64,000 bases of DNA, taken from the NCBI GenBank assembly GCA_021604725.1, contig BQJN01000006.1, forward strand, positions 1 to 64,000, in the 5' to 3' direction. The position numbers and the translations under genes are program-made. The first letter of the stretch is position 1; every line of letters starts with the position of its first letter. Below the pieces are notes generated by a model. That model saw only the letters and a program-made list of their open reading frames with translations, did not search any database and was not told where the DNA came from. This document shows, one piece after another, positions 1 to 8,491 of the stretch. The stretch is from Lysobacteraceae bacterium. GTDB taxonomy: Bacteria; Pseudomonadota; Gammaproteobacteria; Xanthomonadales; BQJN01.

Positions 1-471
1 AGTTTGCGGCTCAAAACCACCAAAGGAAACAACGACGTTGTCGTTGCTTGGGTTCGTGTCATCTTGGTGTTCCAAGAACACCAGCAGATCGAATTCGGGG
101 GTCAATCCCGGCAGCACACGAAACGCATACTCGCAGACCTGCGTCTCGCCGGGTTCCAGCTCTGGAATTCGAAATCCGAACCCTACAAACGCTCCTCTGG
201 ATTGAGCCATAAGCAGATGACACGGGTCGAATAGCCCTTCTGGTGTTTCGTGTACCGCTTTCTTGGGCAACTCAGACAAAACGACGTAAGCGCCCGTATC
301 GACAATGGGAATCACACCGGCACCTGCGAATTTCGCAGGGGCGATCCCAGGCCCTTCGTTTGTTACGGTAAGCTTGAAAATGCCTGTAGAACCTTCATAG
401 GCAGGGCTTGGATTTGTCTCGACTGAAATGGAGACGTCGAACTCAACTTGGCCCTTTTTGGTCGAGGGCAT
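1..471 (-). CDS. Partial protein with CARDB/DUF11-like beta-sandwich domain (runs off the left edge)
   Basis: An open minus-strand frame runs from an ATG at 471 to the window edge without a stop (157 codons). Its translation reads as an extracellular Ig-like fold: alternating beta strands, a TVTNEGPG motif near residue 37, 'ELEPGETQVCEYAF' in the middle and 'NPSNDNVVVSFG' at the end. These are typical of CARDB or DUF11 conserved-repeat domains in secreted bacterial proteins. No signal peptide follows this ATG. An in-frame TTG at 504 would overlap the end of the upstream gene (stop at 491) and is an alternative start. It probably shares a transcript with the gene at 491-1021. The function is unknown, and the domain call rests on motif recognition only. 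Confidence 0.5.
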   Translation of the reverse strand, partial: MPSTKKGQVEFDVSISVETNPSPAYEGSTGIFKLTVTNEGPGIAPAKFAGAGVIPIVDTGAYVVLSELPKKAVHETPEGLFDPCHLLMAQSRGAFVGFGFRIPELEPGETQVCEYAFRVLPGLTPEFDLLVFLEHQDDTNPSNDNVVVSFGGFEPQT

Positions 472-490
472 GTCGACGCTCTGTTGCTTG

Positions 491-1021
491 CTACGTTGAC
501 TCAAGTTTGGCGAGGCGGCTTTTCAACAAATCGATGCAGTCTCCCTCGGGATTCTCTTCCACAAGCGCTCGTAGACCACTCAGCCGAGCTGGCGATGAAA
601 TAGTTTCCAACGCAATCGCGAGAGCTTCTTGGCAGCCGCGTTCTTCGGGCACAGCGATACTTCGGTCGGGCCGAGTTTTTGAGTACAACGAAGCAAGTGA
701 GTTCCACAACTCGTCATTCTCAGATAGCTTGGGGATCGCCAAGGCTCGAGCAATTCCAGAAGTCGTCTTTGGATGATGCGCCTTGTTCAGATGTTTCAAC
801 AGGACCGGAACTGCGACGAAGTAGTCGTTCTTGGCGTTGACCAGATCCCAAACCGATCCAACCTCAATGCCTACTTCCGATAAGTCCTTAAGCAACTCCG
901 CCTCGTCCTCGCGGTAAATTTCGCCCAGAGCAATGAAGCGTTCGTTCTGGCGTTGCCTCATCTGTATGAATTCTGGCTTTTTCTCAAGCTCTGCCATCAA
1001 TTCCGCTGCTGTTTTGGTCAC
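491..1021 (-). CDS. Hypothetical protein, 176 aa, alpha-helical
   Basis: I do not recognise this family. The start is a GTG at 1021 with an AGGA sequence about 7 bases upstream; a nearby ATG is out of frame and stops at once. The protein is charged and rich in Leu, Glu and Ala, with predicted helical pairs through the second half ('ALAIALETISSPARLSGLRALVEENPEGD') that resemble HEAT- or TPR-like repeats. It has no signal peptide or membrane segment, so it is probably cytoplasmic. It lies just upstream of the partial beta-sandwich gene (19 bases between stop and ATG) and 66 bases downstream of the BRCT gene, so the three may form an accessory operon. Confidence 0.55.
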   Translation of the reverse strand: MTKTAAELMAELEKKPEFIQMRQRQNERFIALGEIYREDEAELLKDLSEVGIEVGSVWDLVNAKNDYFVAVPVLLKHLNKAHHPKTTSGIARALAIPKLSENDELWNSLASLYSKTRPDRSIAVPEERGCQEALAIALETISSPARLSGLRALVEENPEGDCIDLLKSRLAKLEST

Positions 1022-1087
1022 GCCATGTTCCTAGGTTGAGGCTGGTTTGATAGCGCAGGCGAGCGCGCTGGCCTGATTATTGATCAG

Positions 1088-1708
1088 TCAATCAACTCTA
1101 ATCGAGCCACAATTTGCCCAATGTTCTTCCGTGACGATCGCAATTGGGACACCACGGTTGCGGTATTCGATGGCCTTCTCGATCTTTCGGCCGAAGTTCT
1201 CGTGTGCCCAGGTGTCCGTTACATATGTTCCGAGCACGAGATAATTCAGGGACTTCGTGACGCTCTTTGCCACCGTGGCGCCTCGAGCCAAAATCGCTTC
1301 CTGACAATGTCGTCGAACCCCGAATGCGAATGTTCCGGTGAAAAGGAAAGACCGGCCTTCAAACGTTATGTTGGGCTCCGGCGTATCTATTGGCAGTTTC
1401 GTGGACTTACCGAGTTCGCCAACTTCAGAGTCGTCACCCGTAATTCGCCTTAGAATGGAAACTAACTCAGCAGACTCCTCACTATCCAGGATGTCATCTT
1501 GGAGCATCATTGTGAGTCTTTCGTAAAGGTTTACAACAACGGGCAAATCCGTTCGCTGCCGCGCCTGAATTAACCAGGTCAGTAGGAAGTCAGCTTCTTC
1601 CTTGCAGACCTTTCCGTCTGCCAACATGCCCTTGCTTAGCCCGATGAGTGTGTCGATTGTCCGGTCATCGATACCCTTTCGGTTGAAACGCCTGAACAAC
1701 TCGTTCAT
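1088..1708 (-). CDS. BRCT domain protein
   Basis: The C-terminal ~90 residues match the BRCT fold seen at the end of NAD-dependent DNA ligase: 'FEGRSFLFTGTFAFG', then 'AILARGATVAKSVTKSLNYLVLG' and a final 'IAIVTEEHW' segment with the conserved Trp. The N-terminal ~110 residues are helical and unrecognised; their acidic, Leu-rich pattern ('GLSKGMLADGKVCKEEADFLLTWL') recalls the TerB-like region found ahead of stand-alone bacterial BRCT domains. I chose the ATG at 1708 because a strong GGGAGGA Shine-Dalgarno sequence lies directly upstream; an earlier in-frame start at 1795 has none. BRCT domains bind DNA ends or phosphoproteins, but no partner is identifiable here. Confidence 0.7.
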   Translation of the reverse strand: MNELFRRFNRKGIDDRTIDTLIGLSKGMLADGKVCKEEADFLLTWLIQARQRTDLPVVVNLYERLTMMLQDDILDSEESAELVSILRRITGDDSEVGELGKSTKLPIDTPEPNITFEGRSFLFTGTFAFGVRRHCQEAILARGATVAKSVTKSLNYLVLGTYVTDTWAHENFGRKIEKAIEYRNRGVPIAIVTEEHWANCGSIRVD

Positions 1709-1802
1709 TTCTTCCTCCCTGTATTGTTGACGCAAAAAGTATACCTTATGAGGCAGTTCCAGGTTAAGGCGGTATAGGTACTGGTTCGCAACCAAAAATC
1801 CT

Positions 1803-1857
1803 GGGTGAGCGGGTCAATGGTCGAGTGAGCTAACCTCACTCGACCCCCGCGAACGAC
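1803..1857 (-). repeat. REP-like structured repeat, copy 0 (inverted, stem part only)
   Basis: Read on the minus strand, this begins GTCGTTCG and ends TCACCC, the two conserved flanks of the family. Between them are an outer stem GCGGG/CCCGC and an inner stem GGTCGAGTGAG/CTCACTCGACC with loop GTTAG, all perfectly paired. The arm sequences differ from every other copy in the window, yet pairing is kept. Confidence 0.75.
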
Positions 1858-1976
1858 TCGCCAAGGAAGGCGAGGCTGGGGGTATATGAAGGGCATGAGA
1901 TGCGTCATGGATGGCTGCTTGTGGTCGCGTACAAAGCACTCCGAGACGTTGTATTGGTATCGAAGTAGGTGAGTAT

Positions 1977-2083
1977 GATGGCAATAACCATCCATGGACC
2001 GCACCCAGCCCGCACATCCATGTGCGGTCGTTCGGCGGCGCCGAGTGCCATTCAAGGCACTCGGCATTAACGCCGCCTCACCC
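1977..2083 (+). repeat. REP-like structured repeat, copy 1
   Basis: Full-length copy with three hairpins: an ACCATCCATGG palindrome, CCGCACAT/ATGTGCGG at 2010-2027, then the nested pair GGCGGCG/CGCCGCC (outer) and CCGAGTGCC/GGCACTCGG (inner) at 2034-2077. It ends TCACCC at 2083, where it is fused directly to a 23-nt piece of tRNA-Ile. Confidence 0.8.
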
Positions 2084-2104
2084 AAGGGATTATGAGTCCC
2101 CTGC
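2082..2104 (-). repeat. tRNA-Ile(CAU) anticodon-arm fragment
   Basis: These 23 bases are identical to positions 2478-2500 of the intact tRNA gene, covering the anticodon arm, including the CAT anticodon, and part of the variable region. The rest of the tRNA is absent, so this is a non-functional fragment. On the minus strand it reads straight into the end of REP-like copy 1. Confidence 0.75.
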
Positions 2105-2158
2105 GTGCTGGCGTAGGAGGCCGCTGAGCGAGTTGGGGAGGAAGCAAAGTTGAGGAGC

Positions 2159-2171
2159 AGCAAGAAAATGG
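2159..2171 (-). repeat. Copy of the tRNA 3' end and flank
   Basis: AGCAAGAAAATGG here is repeated at 2438-2450, where the last bases are the encoded CCA end of tRNA-Ile (minus strand) and the rest its immediate 3' flank. Its position between two REP-like copies suggests an old segmental duplication of the tRNA locus. Confidence 0.5.
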
Positions 2172-2214
2172 ATTGTTGTTGCCGAGTGAGAGTTGGTTGG
2201 CATTGGGCAGGGAT

Positions 2215-2321
2215 GATGGCAACAACCATCCATGGACCGCCTCCAGCCCGCACATCCATGTGCGGTCGTTCGCCACCTGCGGCGTGACGTTTAGTCACCC
2301 CGCACTAACGGTGCCTCACCC
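2215..2321 (+). repeat. REP-like structured repeat, copy 2
   Basis: Same architecture as copy 1: ACCATCCATGG, CCGCACATCCATGTGCGG, then outer arms GCCACC/GGTGCC (5 of 6 pairs) and inner arms GCGGCGTGAC/GTCACCCCGC (9 of 10 pairs), ending TCACCC. The next bases (2323-2333, GTAGGACTTGA) equal an 11-nt piece of the TpsiC arm of tRNA-Ile (2459-2469). Confidence 0.8.
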
Positions 2322-2447
2322 AGTAGGACTTGAGGTCGGTGTTCCGCGAATGAATTCGCTCCACAGGTCTGTTGTTTGACGGTTCAAGTCTCCGACCAGC
2401 GGAGCACAAGCGAGGGAACGGAGTGGGAGGGGGTGCTAGCAAGAAAA

Positions 2448-2524
<77 letters not shown>

Positions 2525-2594
2525 ATTTTCGAGTGTCCGATAAAGAAAACGGACGTTTTCAGAGCTTGGTGCCAGCCAAGCCCTATCGCAATTC

Positions 2595-3062
2595 CTTCGC
2601 GAGAAACCCAACAGCGGATGCGCATTTCTCCAAACCTGGCGTTCAGCCAGGCCTAACTCTCTTTTCCTTTGCGCCTCTGCGCGAGACATTTCTTCCCGCG
2701 TCAGCGGCAATCAACGCTTTCTTTCTTCCTTCGCGAGCTTCGCGCCTTAGCGAGAAACCCAACAGCGGACGCGTACCATTCAATGCTGGCGTTTAGCCAG
2801 GCCTATATCTTCCTCTTCCTTTGCGCCTTTGCTTCTTTGCGCGAGACATCTCTTCCCGCGTCAGCGGCAATCAACGCTTTCTTTCTTCCTTCGCGAGCTT
2901 CGCGCCTTCGCGAGAAACCCAACAGCGGACGCGTACTATTCAAACCTGGCGTTCAGCCAGGCCTATATCTTCCTCTTCCTTGCGCCTTTGCTTCTTTGCG
3001 CTGAGACATCTCTCCCCGCGTCAGCGGCAATCAACATCTTTCCCTTCGCGAGAAACTCCTCC
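2595..3062. repeat. Tandem repeat of about 150 bp downstream of rpoD
   Basis: A unit marked by GAGAAACCCAACAGCGGA recurs at 2601, 2752 and 2912, with a decayed fourth copy at 3050 (periods 151, 160 and 138). Each unit carries 'CCTGGCGTTCAGCCAGGCC', a short hairpin, and a CT-rich stretch 'TTTGCGCCTTTGCTTCTTTGCGCGAGA'-like block. Frames through it are open on both strands but are repeat translations, not genes; the minus-strand reading includes the 'RAEAQRK' string often seen in spurious proteins from such repeats. It fills the space between tRNA-Ile and rpoD. Confidence 0.8.
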
Positions 3063-3090
3063 CCGCGGCAGCGCAAATCCGATGCGTACT

Positions 3091-4899
3091 TTACTCCAAG
3101 TCGAGGAAAGAACGAAGTTGTTCTGATCGGCTGGGGTGACGCAGTTTACGCAAAGCTTTAGCTTCGATCTGACGGATACGTTCGCGGGTGACGTCGAACT
3201 GTTTGCCGACTTCTTCCAGCGTGTGGTCCGTGTTCATGTCGATGCCGAAGCGCATGCGCAGGACCTTGGCCTCACGCGGGGTCAGCGATGACAGTACATC
3301 GCGGACCGTTTCAGACAGCCCGAAACCGGTGGCCGAGTCGACTGGGGAGTCGATGTTGGCGTCTTCGATGAAATCGCCCAGGTGTGAGTCTTCGTCATCA
3401 CCGATGGGTGTTTCCATGGAGATCGGCTCTTTGGCGATCTTCAGCACCTTGCGGATCTTGTCTTCCGGCATTTCCATACGCACGGCCAGCTCTTCGGGCA
3501 GGGCTTCGCGGCCCATTTCCTGCAGCATCTGGCGCGAGATCCGGTTTAGCTTGTTGATCGTTTCGATCATATGCACCGGAATGCGGATGGTGCGGGCCTG
3601 GTCAGCGATCGAGCGGGTGATGGCCTGACGAATCCACCAGGTGGCATAAGTCGAGAACTTGTAGCCACGGCGGTACTCGAACTTGTCGACCGCTTTCATC
3701 AAACCAATGTTGCCTTCCTGGATCAGATCGAGGAATTGCAGGCCACGGTTGGTGTACTTCTTGGCGATCGAGATCACCAGGCGCAGGTTGGCCTCAACCA
3801 TCTCTTTCTTGGCGCGGCGGGCCTTGGCCTCACCGATCGACATGGAGCGGTTGATTTCCTTGACCTCGGAGGTCTTCAACTGCACCGTGCCTTCGTTGGC
3901 CAGTAGCTTGCGCTGGACGCGGACGATTTCGTCAGCGACCTCGGCCAGCTTCTTGGAGTAGGGTGCTTTGGCAGCGACGTGTTCTTGCGCCCAATCCAGC
4001 TTGGTTTCGTTTTCTGGAAAGGTCTTCAAGAAGGTGCGGCGCGGCATGCCGGCGGTACGGATGCACATTTCCATGATCGCGCGTTCGTGCGTTCGGACCC
4101 GCGATACCGTGTAACGCAGCTGGGAAACGCAACCCTCGACCATGCGCGGCGACAGCTTCATTTCCATAAACAAGCCGCTCATTTCTTCGCGTAGCTCGTC
4201 AAGGCGATCATGCACCAGACCATGCTTTTCTACGATGGCCTGGAACTCTTCGATGCATTTGCGCATCTTGTCCATGTGTTCGGCGATCAGTTCAAGATCG
4301 GGCCCGGTATCAACCGGTTCTTCGTCCTCATCATCATCGTCGTCATCATCGGCACTGCGCGTCTTTGGCTGGGCGATGCCGAGGTCTTCGCCAACAAAGC
4401 CGTCGCCGGCGATGATGTCGGTGATGCGGTTGCCGCCGTCTACAAACAGCTCATATTCGCGCAGCAGCAACAAGATGGTGGCCGGGAAGCGCGAGATTGA
4501 GCGCAGAACCTGGTTCAAGCCTTCTTCGATGCGCTTGGCGATGGCAATTTCGCCTTCGCGAGTCAGCAGCTCAACCGTGCCCATCTCGCGCATGTACATG
4601 CGCACTGGATCGGTGGTTCGGCCAATCTCGGAGTCGACAGCGGCCAATGCGGCGGCCGCTTCTTCAGCGGCTTCGTCGTCGGTGTCCGAGTCGCTGGACA
4701 GCATCAGGGTGTCAGCATCGGGCGCTTCTTCAAGCACCTGTATGCCCATGTCATTGATCATGTTGACGACATCTTCGATCTGTTCTGGATCGACGATCTC
4801 GTCGGGAAGGGAGTCATTCACCTCAGCGTAGGTGAGATAACCCTGCTCCTTACCTTTGGTGATAAGAAGTTTTAACTGCGATTGTTGTTGCTGGTCCAT
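3091..4899 (-). CDS. rpoD: RNA polymerase sigma factor RpoD (sigma-70)
   Basis: Housekeeping sigma factor that directs RNA polymerase to vegetative promoters. The 602-aa length fits gammaproteobacterial RpoD. From the N terminus it shows region 1.1 ('[22 protein letters not shown]'), an acidic run of Asp and Glu near residues 185-197, and the non-conserved region. Region 2 follows ('[22 protein letters not shown]', '[19 protein letters not shown]'), then region 3 and region 4 with the helix-turn-helix '[20 protein letters not shown]' near the end. I chose the ATG at 4899 ([10 protein letters not shown]), the standard RpoD start; the frame is open further upstream but has no homology there. 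It lies 77 bases after dnaG and ends the macromolecular-synthesis operon. Confidence 0.97.
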   Translation of the reverse strand: MDQQQQSQLKLLITKGKEQGYLTYAEVNDSLPDEIVDPEQIEDVVNMINDMGIQVLEEAPDADTLMLSSDSDTDDEAAEEAAAALAAVDSEIGRTTDPVRMYMREMGTVELLTREGEIAIAKRIEEGLNQVLRSISRFPATILLLLREYELFVDGGNRITDIIAGDGFVGEDLGIAQPKTRSADDDDDDDEDEEPVDTGPDLELIAEHMDKMRKCIEEFQAIVEKHGLVHDRLDELREEMSGLFMEMKLSPRMVEGCVSQLRYTVSRVRTHERAIMEMCIRTAGMPRRTFLKTFPENETKLDWAQEHVAAKAPYSKKLAEVADEIVRVQRKLLANEGTVQLKTSEVKEINRSMSIGEAKARRAKKEMVEANLRLVISIAKKYTNRGLQFLDLIQEGNIGLMKAVDKFEYRRGYKFSTYATWWIRQAITRSIADQARTIRIPVHMIETINKLNRISRQMLQEMGREALPEELAVRMEMPEDKIRKVLKIAKEPISMETPIGDDEDSHLGDFIEDANIDSPVDSATGFGLSETVRDVLSSLTPREAKVLRMRFGIDMNTDHTLEEVGKQFDVTRERIRQIEAKALRKLRHPSRSEQLRSFLDLE

Positions 4900-4976
4900 T
4901 GGCCGTCCGAATCCGCCCACATTAGTGGGTCTTCGAAGTATAAATAGGCAATGCTGCCCGATGGCTTGACTCGATG

Positions 4977-6686
4977 TTAACGAGCGCTCGCCAGTTCGGT
5001 CAGACACGCCATGAGTTCGTGTTTTTCCTCGGCATCCAGGTCAGCGCGGGTTTGCTTTTCCTGCAATTGGGTGACGCGTTGTTTCAGATGTGCCTTGCGT
5101 AAGGCCTCTATCGCGTCGGTGAGTTCCGCGGCCAGGTCCGTCTCCTCATCGAGTAGTATTGATGCCGCCAACTTCACCAGATGTCTGGCTTCATCGCGGT
5201 CATCCCACAACTCAATCACGGAGCCGGTTTTAAGATTAGGTCGTTCGTGCAAAAAATCAACCAGTTTTAATAAAAGATTAACTCCTGGCATGTCTAATTG
5301 GGCCAAAAAGCCGGCATTTTCGACTTTTGCGGCCAATTCCGGCTGTGCCAACAGGCAGGAAATGGCGGAACGTACCAGGGTTCTTCGAGCAGGTGCCGAG
5401 CTTTGCCGAGTACGCTCCATCGGTGGCCTACTGATTTGACGCTCCATACGCGCGGTGCGTTGCAGGCGCTCAAACATCAGATCGCGGAAGCTGCCATCTG
5501 GAATCTTTTCCAGGGCCGGCCGGGCCAGGGCCACCAGTCGCGACCGTCCATCGAGTGAATGCAGATCGACCTGATCGGAAAAGTGATCGAAAAAGTAGTC
5601 GGACAAGGGCGTGGCGGCCTGTCGCAAAGCAAGGAAGGCTTCAGCCCCTTTGTTTTGCACCAGGGAGTCCGGGTCTTCGCCTTGTGGCAGAAACAGGAAG
5701 CTGGCCTGACGACCCTCACGCAAGCGGGGTAGCAGTGCTTCTACCGCTTTCCAGGCGGCACGACGGCCGGCGTTGTCACCATCGAAGCAGCAGATCACGT
5801 GGGGCGCAGTCCGAAACAGCAGCTCGGCATGATCGGACGTGGTGGCGGTGCCAAGCGTAGCGACGGCATCGCGAATGCCCGCCTGCGCCAGACCAATCAC
5901 ATCCATGTAGCCTTCGACCACCATCACCTCACCGCCATGGCGGCAGGCCGCCATCGCATTGCTGAGCCCGTACAGCTGTCGCCCCTTGTGGAATAGCGGT
6001 GTTTCTGGCGAGTTCAAATACTTGGGACCGTCGTCGTCACTGCCCAAAGTGCGCCCGCCGAAGGCCACCGGCCGACCGCGCCGATCATTGATCGGAAACA
6101 TCAAGCGATCGCGAAAACGATCGTAGGCGCGGCCTTTTTCAGTGCCGCTCAAGAGGCCTGCGTTGTCCATGGTCTCCTTGGAGAATCCCTGGTCGCGCAG
6201 ATAGTCCATCAAACCGTTCCAGCCCTTGGGGGCGTAGCCAAGACCAAACTCCTGGGCGGTCGCGCCGCTAATGCCGCGGTTTTTTAGATAGGGAACGGCA
6301 GGCGAGTTTTTTAGCTGACGGCGGAAAAACTGGTCAGCTGCGGCCACCACCTTGAACAGGTCGGTGTCAATTTTCGGTGCCGGCGCGCCTTCGCGCGGTA
6401 CAGGCAAGCTGATCGATCGCGCCAATTCTTCGATGGCGTCAACGAAATCGAGGCCATCGTATTCCATGGTGAAGCCAATCGCGGTGCCATGCGCGCCGCA
6501 GCCAAAGCAATGGTAGAACTGCTTCTGTGGGCTAACCGTAAAGGAGGGCGTCTTCTCGTCGTGAAACGGGCATAAGGCATGGAACTCGCGTCCGGCGCGT
6601 TTCATCTGCAGCCGAGAGCCAATCACCTCGACGATGTCGATGCGATCGAGCAAGTCGGCAATGAAAGACTCCGGAATACGGCTCAT
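4977..6686 (-). CDS. dnaG: DNA primase DnaG
   Basis: Synthesises RNA primers at the replication fork in association with DnaB helicase. The 569-aa protein has an N-terminal CHC2 zinc-binding domain (C39, H42, C60, C63), a catalytic core with the Toprim motifs '[18 protein letters not shown]' and '[14 protein letters not shown]' (acidic metal-binding residues), and a helical C-terminal region that would bind the helicase. Length is close to E. coli DnaG (581). It sits between yqeY and rpoD on the same strand in the classical gammaproteobacterial order. Confidence 0.97.
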   Translation of the reverse strand: MSRIPESFIADLLDRIDIVEVIGSRLQMKRAGREFHALCPFHDEKTPSFTVSPQKQFYHCFGCGAHGTAIGFTMEYDGLDFVDAIEELARSISLPVPREGAPAPKIDTDLFKVVAAADQFFRRQLKNSPAVPYLKNRGISGATAQEFGLGYAPKGWNGLMDYLRDQGFSKETMDNAGLLSGTEKGRAYDRFRDRLMFPINDRRGRPVAFGGRTLGSDDDGPKYLNSPETPLFHKGRQLYGLSNAMAACRHGGEVMVVEGYMDVIGLAQAGIRDAVATLGTATTSDHAELLFRTAPHVICCFDGDNAGRRAAWKAVEALLPRLREGRQASFLFLPQGEDPDSLVQNKGAEAFLALRQAATPLSDYFFDHFSDQVDLHSLDGRSRLVALARPALEKIPDGSFRDLMFERLQRTARMERQISRPPMERTRQSSAPARRTLVRSAISCLLAQPELAAKVENAGFLAQLDMPGVNLLLKLVDFLHERPNLKTGSVIELWDDRDEARHLVKLAASILLDEETDLAAELTDAIEALRKAHLKQRVTQLQEKQTRADLDAEEKHELMACLTELASAR

Positions 6687-6813
6687 GGGGATGCATCATA
6701 AGCCAATGCGAGGCTGCTGAAATAGCCCGGTGGCCGATCAATGAAACTTGCGGAGGCGATATGGATTGGAACACAGCTCTGGCTTGCAGAGCAGTTCGAA
6801 TCCGAGACTTTCC

Positions 6814-7257
6814 TTATGTCAGTCGGCCGCGGACTTGGCCACTGATCTGGCCCATGTCAGCGCGACCCTGAACTTGCGGCTTGAGCAGCCCCATCACCTT
6901 GCCCATGTCCTGCATGGACTGGGCGCCTGATTCGGCGATGGCCTGGTCGATCAGCTGACTGATTTCCTGTTCACTCAACTGCTCGGGCAGGTAGGTGGAT
7001 AGCACTTCCATCTCCGCCTTCTCTTGCGCTGCAAGATCGTCGCGGCCGGCCTGGGTAAATTGCTCGAAAGAGTCCTTGCGCTGCTTCAGCATTTTGTCGA
7101 CCAACGCCAGCACGTCGGCATCGGTCAGTTCGATGCGCTCATCAACTTCACGCTGTTTGATGGCAGCCAGCGCCATGCGAATGGTGCCCAGGCGCGACTT
7201 GTCGCCGGCACGCATAGCCGCCTTCATGTCATCGGTTAGACGACTCTTCAGGGACAT
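6814..7257 (-). CDS. yqeY: GatB/YqeY domain protein
   Basis: Small cytoplasmic protein of 147 aa, entirely covered by the YqeY domain, which is related to the tRNA-binding tail of the GatB amidotransferase subunit. The sequence starts 'MSLKSRLTDDMKAAMRAGDKSRL' and contains the usual 'YLPEQLSEQEI' and 'GAQSMQDMGKVMGLLKP' blocks. The biochemical role of free YqeY is not well established. It is 45 bases downstream of rpsU and 127 bases upstream of dnaG, as in many proteobacteria. Confidence 0.95.
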   Translation of the reverse strand: MSLKSRLTDDMKAAMRAGDKSRLGTIRMALAAIKQREVDERIELTDADVLALVDKMLKQRKDSFEQFTQAGRDDLAAQEKAEMEVLSTYLPEQLSEQEISQLIDQAIAESGAQSMQDMGKVMGLLKPQVQGRADMGQISGQVRGRLT

Positions 7258-7302
7258 TAGAATTTACCCGGTCAGGTGGATGCGGTGTAAGAGCTTGGAC
7301 TC

Positions 7303-7518
7303 TTAGTACAGGCGGCGACGGCGGGCGTTGTCGCGTGACAGGCGACGCAGATGACGCTTGACTGCGGCAGCTTGCTTGCGCTTGCGCTCCTGGGTCGGCT
7401 TCTCGTAAGACTCTCGGCGACGGCTTTCTGAAAGAATACCGGCCTTCTCGCATGAGCGCTTGAATCGACGCAGAGCATACTCTAACGGCTCATTCTCGCG
7501 AACTTTGATATTTGGCAT
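7303..7518 (-). CDS. rpsU: 30S ribosomal protein S21
   Basis: The 71-aa highly basic protein matches bS21 over its whole length ('[21 protein letters not shown]' at the start, an Arg/Lys-rich tail ending RRRRLY). S21 binds the 30S platform near the anti-Shine-Dalgarno sequence and helps initiation. It is first in the rpsU-yqeY-dnaG-rpoD operon. A Shine-Dalgarno-like AGGA lies 7-10 bases upstream of the ATG. Confidence 0.98.
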   Translation of the reverse strand: MPNIKVRENEPLEYALRRFKRSCEKAGILSESRRRESYEKPTQERKRKQAAAVKRHLRRLSRDNARRRRLY

Positions 7519-7534
7519 GAATTTTCCTAAAACT

Positions 7535-7550
7535 GACCCCCAAAGGGGTC
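7535..7550 (-). promoter_or_regulatory. Hairpin in the rpsU leader
   Basis: GACCCC-TTTG-GGGGTC (minus strand) lies about 17 bases upstream of the rpsU start, just before its Shine-Dalgarno sequence. It could modulate translation or early transcription of the operon; function is inferred from position only. Confidence 0.4.
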
Positions 7551-7569
7551 GGGCAAAAAAGAGCCGGCT

Positions 7570-7599
7570 ATTTTAGCGTGTCCTTTACGCCCAATGCAA
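7570..7599 (-). promoter_or_regulatory. Candidate sigma-70 promoter of the rpsU operon
   Basis: On the minus strand, TTGCAT (-35, 7599-7594) and TAAAAT (-10, 7575-7570) are separated by 18 bases and lie about 50-80 bases upstream of rpsU. Match to consensus is moderate. Confidence 0.4.
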
Positions 7600-7707
7600 A
7601 GGTGATTTTCGATAATTTCGTCAATTAAGGCTGCAAATGCGGAAAAAGCGGTCAGCCACGCCAGCAGTAGTGCGGTCAAAGCACAGCACTCAGTGGTTCC
7701 ATCAGAG

Positions 7708-7740
7708 GGTGTGCCATAGTCCGTCCTGCACTAGCAACAC
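7708..7740 (+). repeat. GTGTTGC/GCAACAC hairpin repeat, copy 1 (imperfect)
   Basis: Related to the copies at 14785 and 37710: GGTGTGCCATAGTCCGTCC...CTAGCAACAC. The left arm has diverged. It is followed by two other repeat modules at 7758 and 7829, so the whole rpsU-dtd interval from 7700 to 7853 is repeat-derived. Confidence 0.6.
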
Positions 7741-7757
7741 AACGCAACCCGAGAAGC

Positions 7758-7823
7758 GCGGTTATCGGGTTCCTTACATTTCAATGAGTTAAAACCCAGT
7801 GACATGGCGATAGGTCCATGTAT
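7758..7823 (+). repeat. Dispersed 65-bp repeat, copy 1
   Basis: GCGGTTATCGG, TTCCTTACATTTCAATG, GTTAAAACCCA and TGGCGATA align in the same order with 51562-51624, about 80 percent identical by eye. Both copies lie at the 3' end of a minus-strand gene. Confidence 0.65.
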
Positions 7824-7828
7824 CGCAC

Positions 7829-7853
7829 GAGGCTGTAGTTTCGCGACAGCCTC
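7829..7853 (+). repeat. GGCTGT/ACAGCC hairpin repeat, copy 1
   Basis: GAGGCTGT-AGTTTCGCG-ACAGCCTC is a perfect 8-bp stem ending two bases before the dtd stop codon. A related hairpin with a changed outer pair (CGGCTGT/ACAGCCG) is at 14821-14843. Confidence 0.6.
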
Positions 7854-7854
7854 A

Positions 7855-8316
7855 TCACGTCGTAGTGGGTGGTTTTACTTCGAGCCAGAAGGTGACCGGC
7901 CCATCATTAATCAGAGCCACTTGCATGTCAGCACCGAACTGACCGGTTTGCACATCGGGCAGAACGCCGCGGGCCTCATCAACGGCATACTCGAACAAGG
8001 CTTGACCAATGGCCGGTTCGGCCGCAGTAGAGAAGCCTGGGCGATTGCCTTTGCTGGTGTCTGCGGCCAGTGTGAATTGAGGGACCAGAAGTAGTCCGCC
8101 AGAGACATCGACAACACTTAGGTTCATTCGACCTTGCTCATCGGAGAACACACGGTAATTGAGCAAGCGCTGCACCAGGCGCTTCGCTTGTTGTTCGGTA
8201 TCGCCGCGGGACACACCGATCAGCGCGACCAGGCCGCCTTCGATCGAGCCGATGGTCTGACCGTGGACGTCAACACGACCGGTCTTCACCCTTTGGATCA
8301 GCGCAATCACAGCCAA
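7855..8316 (-). CDS. dtd: D-aminoacyl-tRNA deacylase
   Basis: Hydrolyses the ester bond of D-amino acids, and glycine, mischarged on tRNA, protecting translation. The 153-aa protein aligns along its whole length with E. coli Dtd: '[20 protein letters not shown]', the active-site block 'PQFTLAAD' (usual form SQFTLAAD; here Ser is Pro) and the chirality-checking Gly-cisPro motif in '[11 protein letters not shown]'. The C terminus is extended by a few residues (KPPTTT) and its stop codon sits 2 bases from a repeat hairpin. It starts at an ATG at 8316, divergent from the acyltransferase at 8492. Confidence 0.93.
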   Translation of the reverse strand: MAVIALIQRVKTGRVDVHGQTIGSIEGGLVALIGVSRGDTEQQAKRLVQRLLNYRVFSDEQGRMNLSVVDVSGGLLLVPQFTLAADTSKGNRPGFSTAAEPAIGQALFEYAVDEARGVLPDVQTGQFGADMQVALINDGPVTFWLEVKPPTTT

Positions 8317-8491
8317 TGCCTTTCATTCAATGAGGGGCAGTCGATTGTCCAGTCAACGGCGCTGTCTTGCAAATCGGGCGGCGTGTCTGGGTTCGTTTGC
8401 CAACCGAACAGGGCGTTTCTTATTGGCGTCGACTTGCTTAGACTGGCAGTGCACATGCGCAAGCCAGGCCAGGACAGATTCTTTCAACACA

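Noticed and set aside
1705-2298. 197-codon minus-strand open frame spanning the REP-like repeats
   Set aside because: Most of the translation comes from repeat hairpins, with a repeated 'AHGCAGW..SMDGY'-like string; it is not a gene.
2533-3161. Open frames on both strands downstream of rpoD
   Set aside because: They are translations of the 150-bp tandem repeat, with duplicated peptides and no independent signals.
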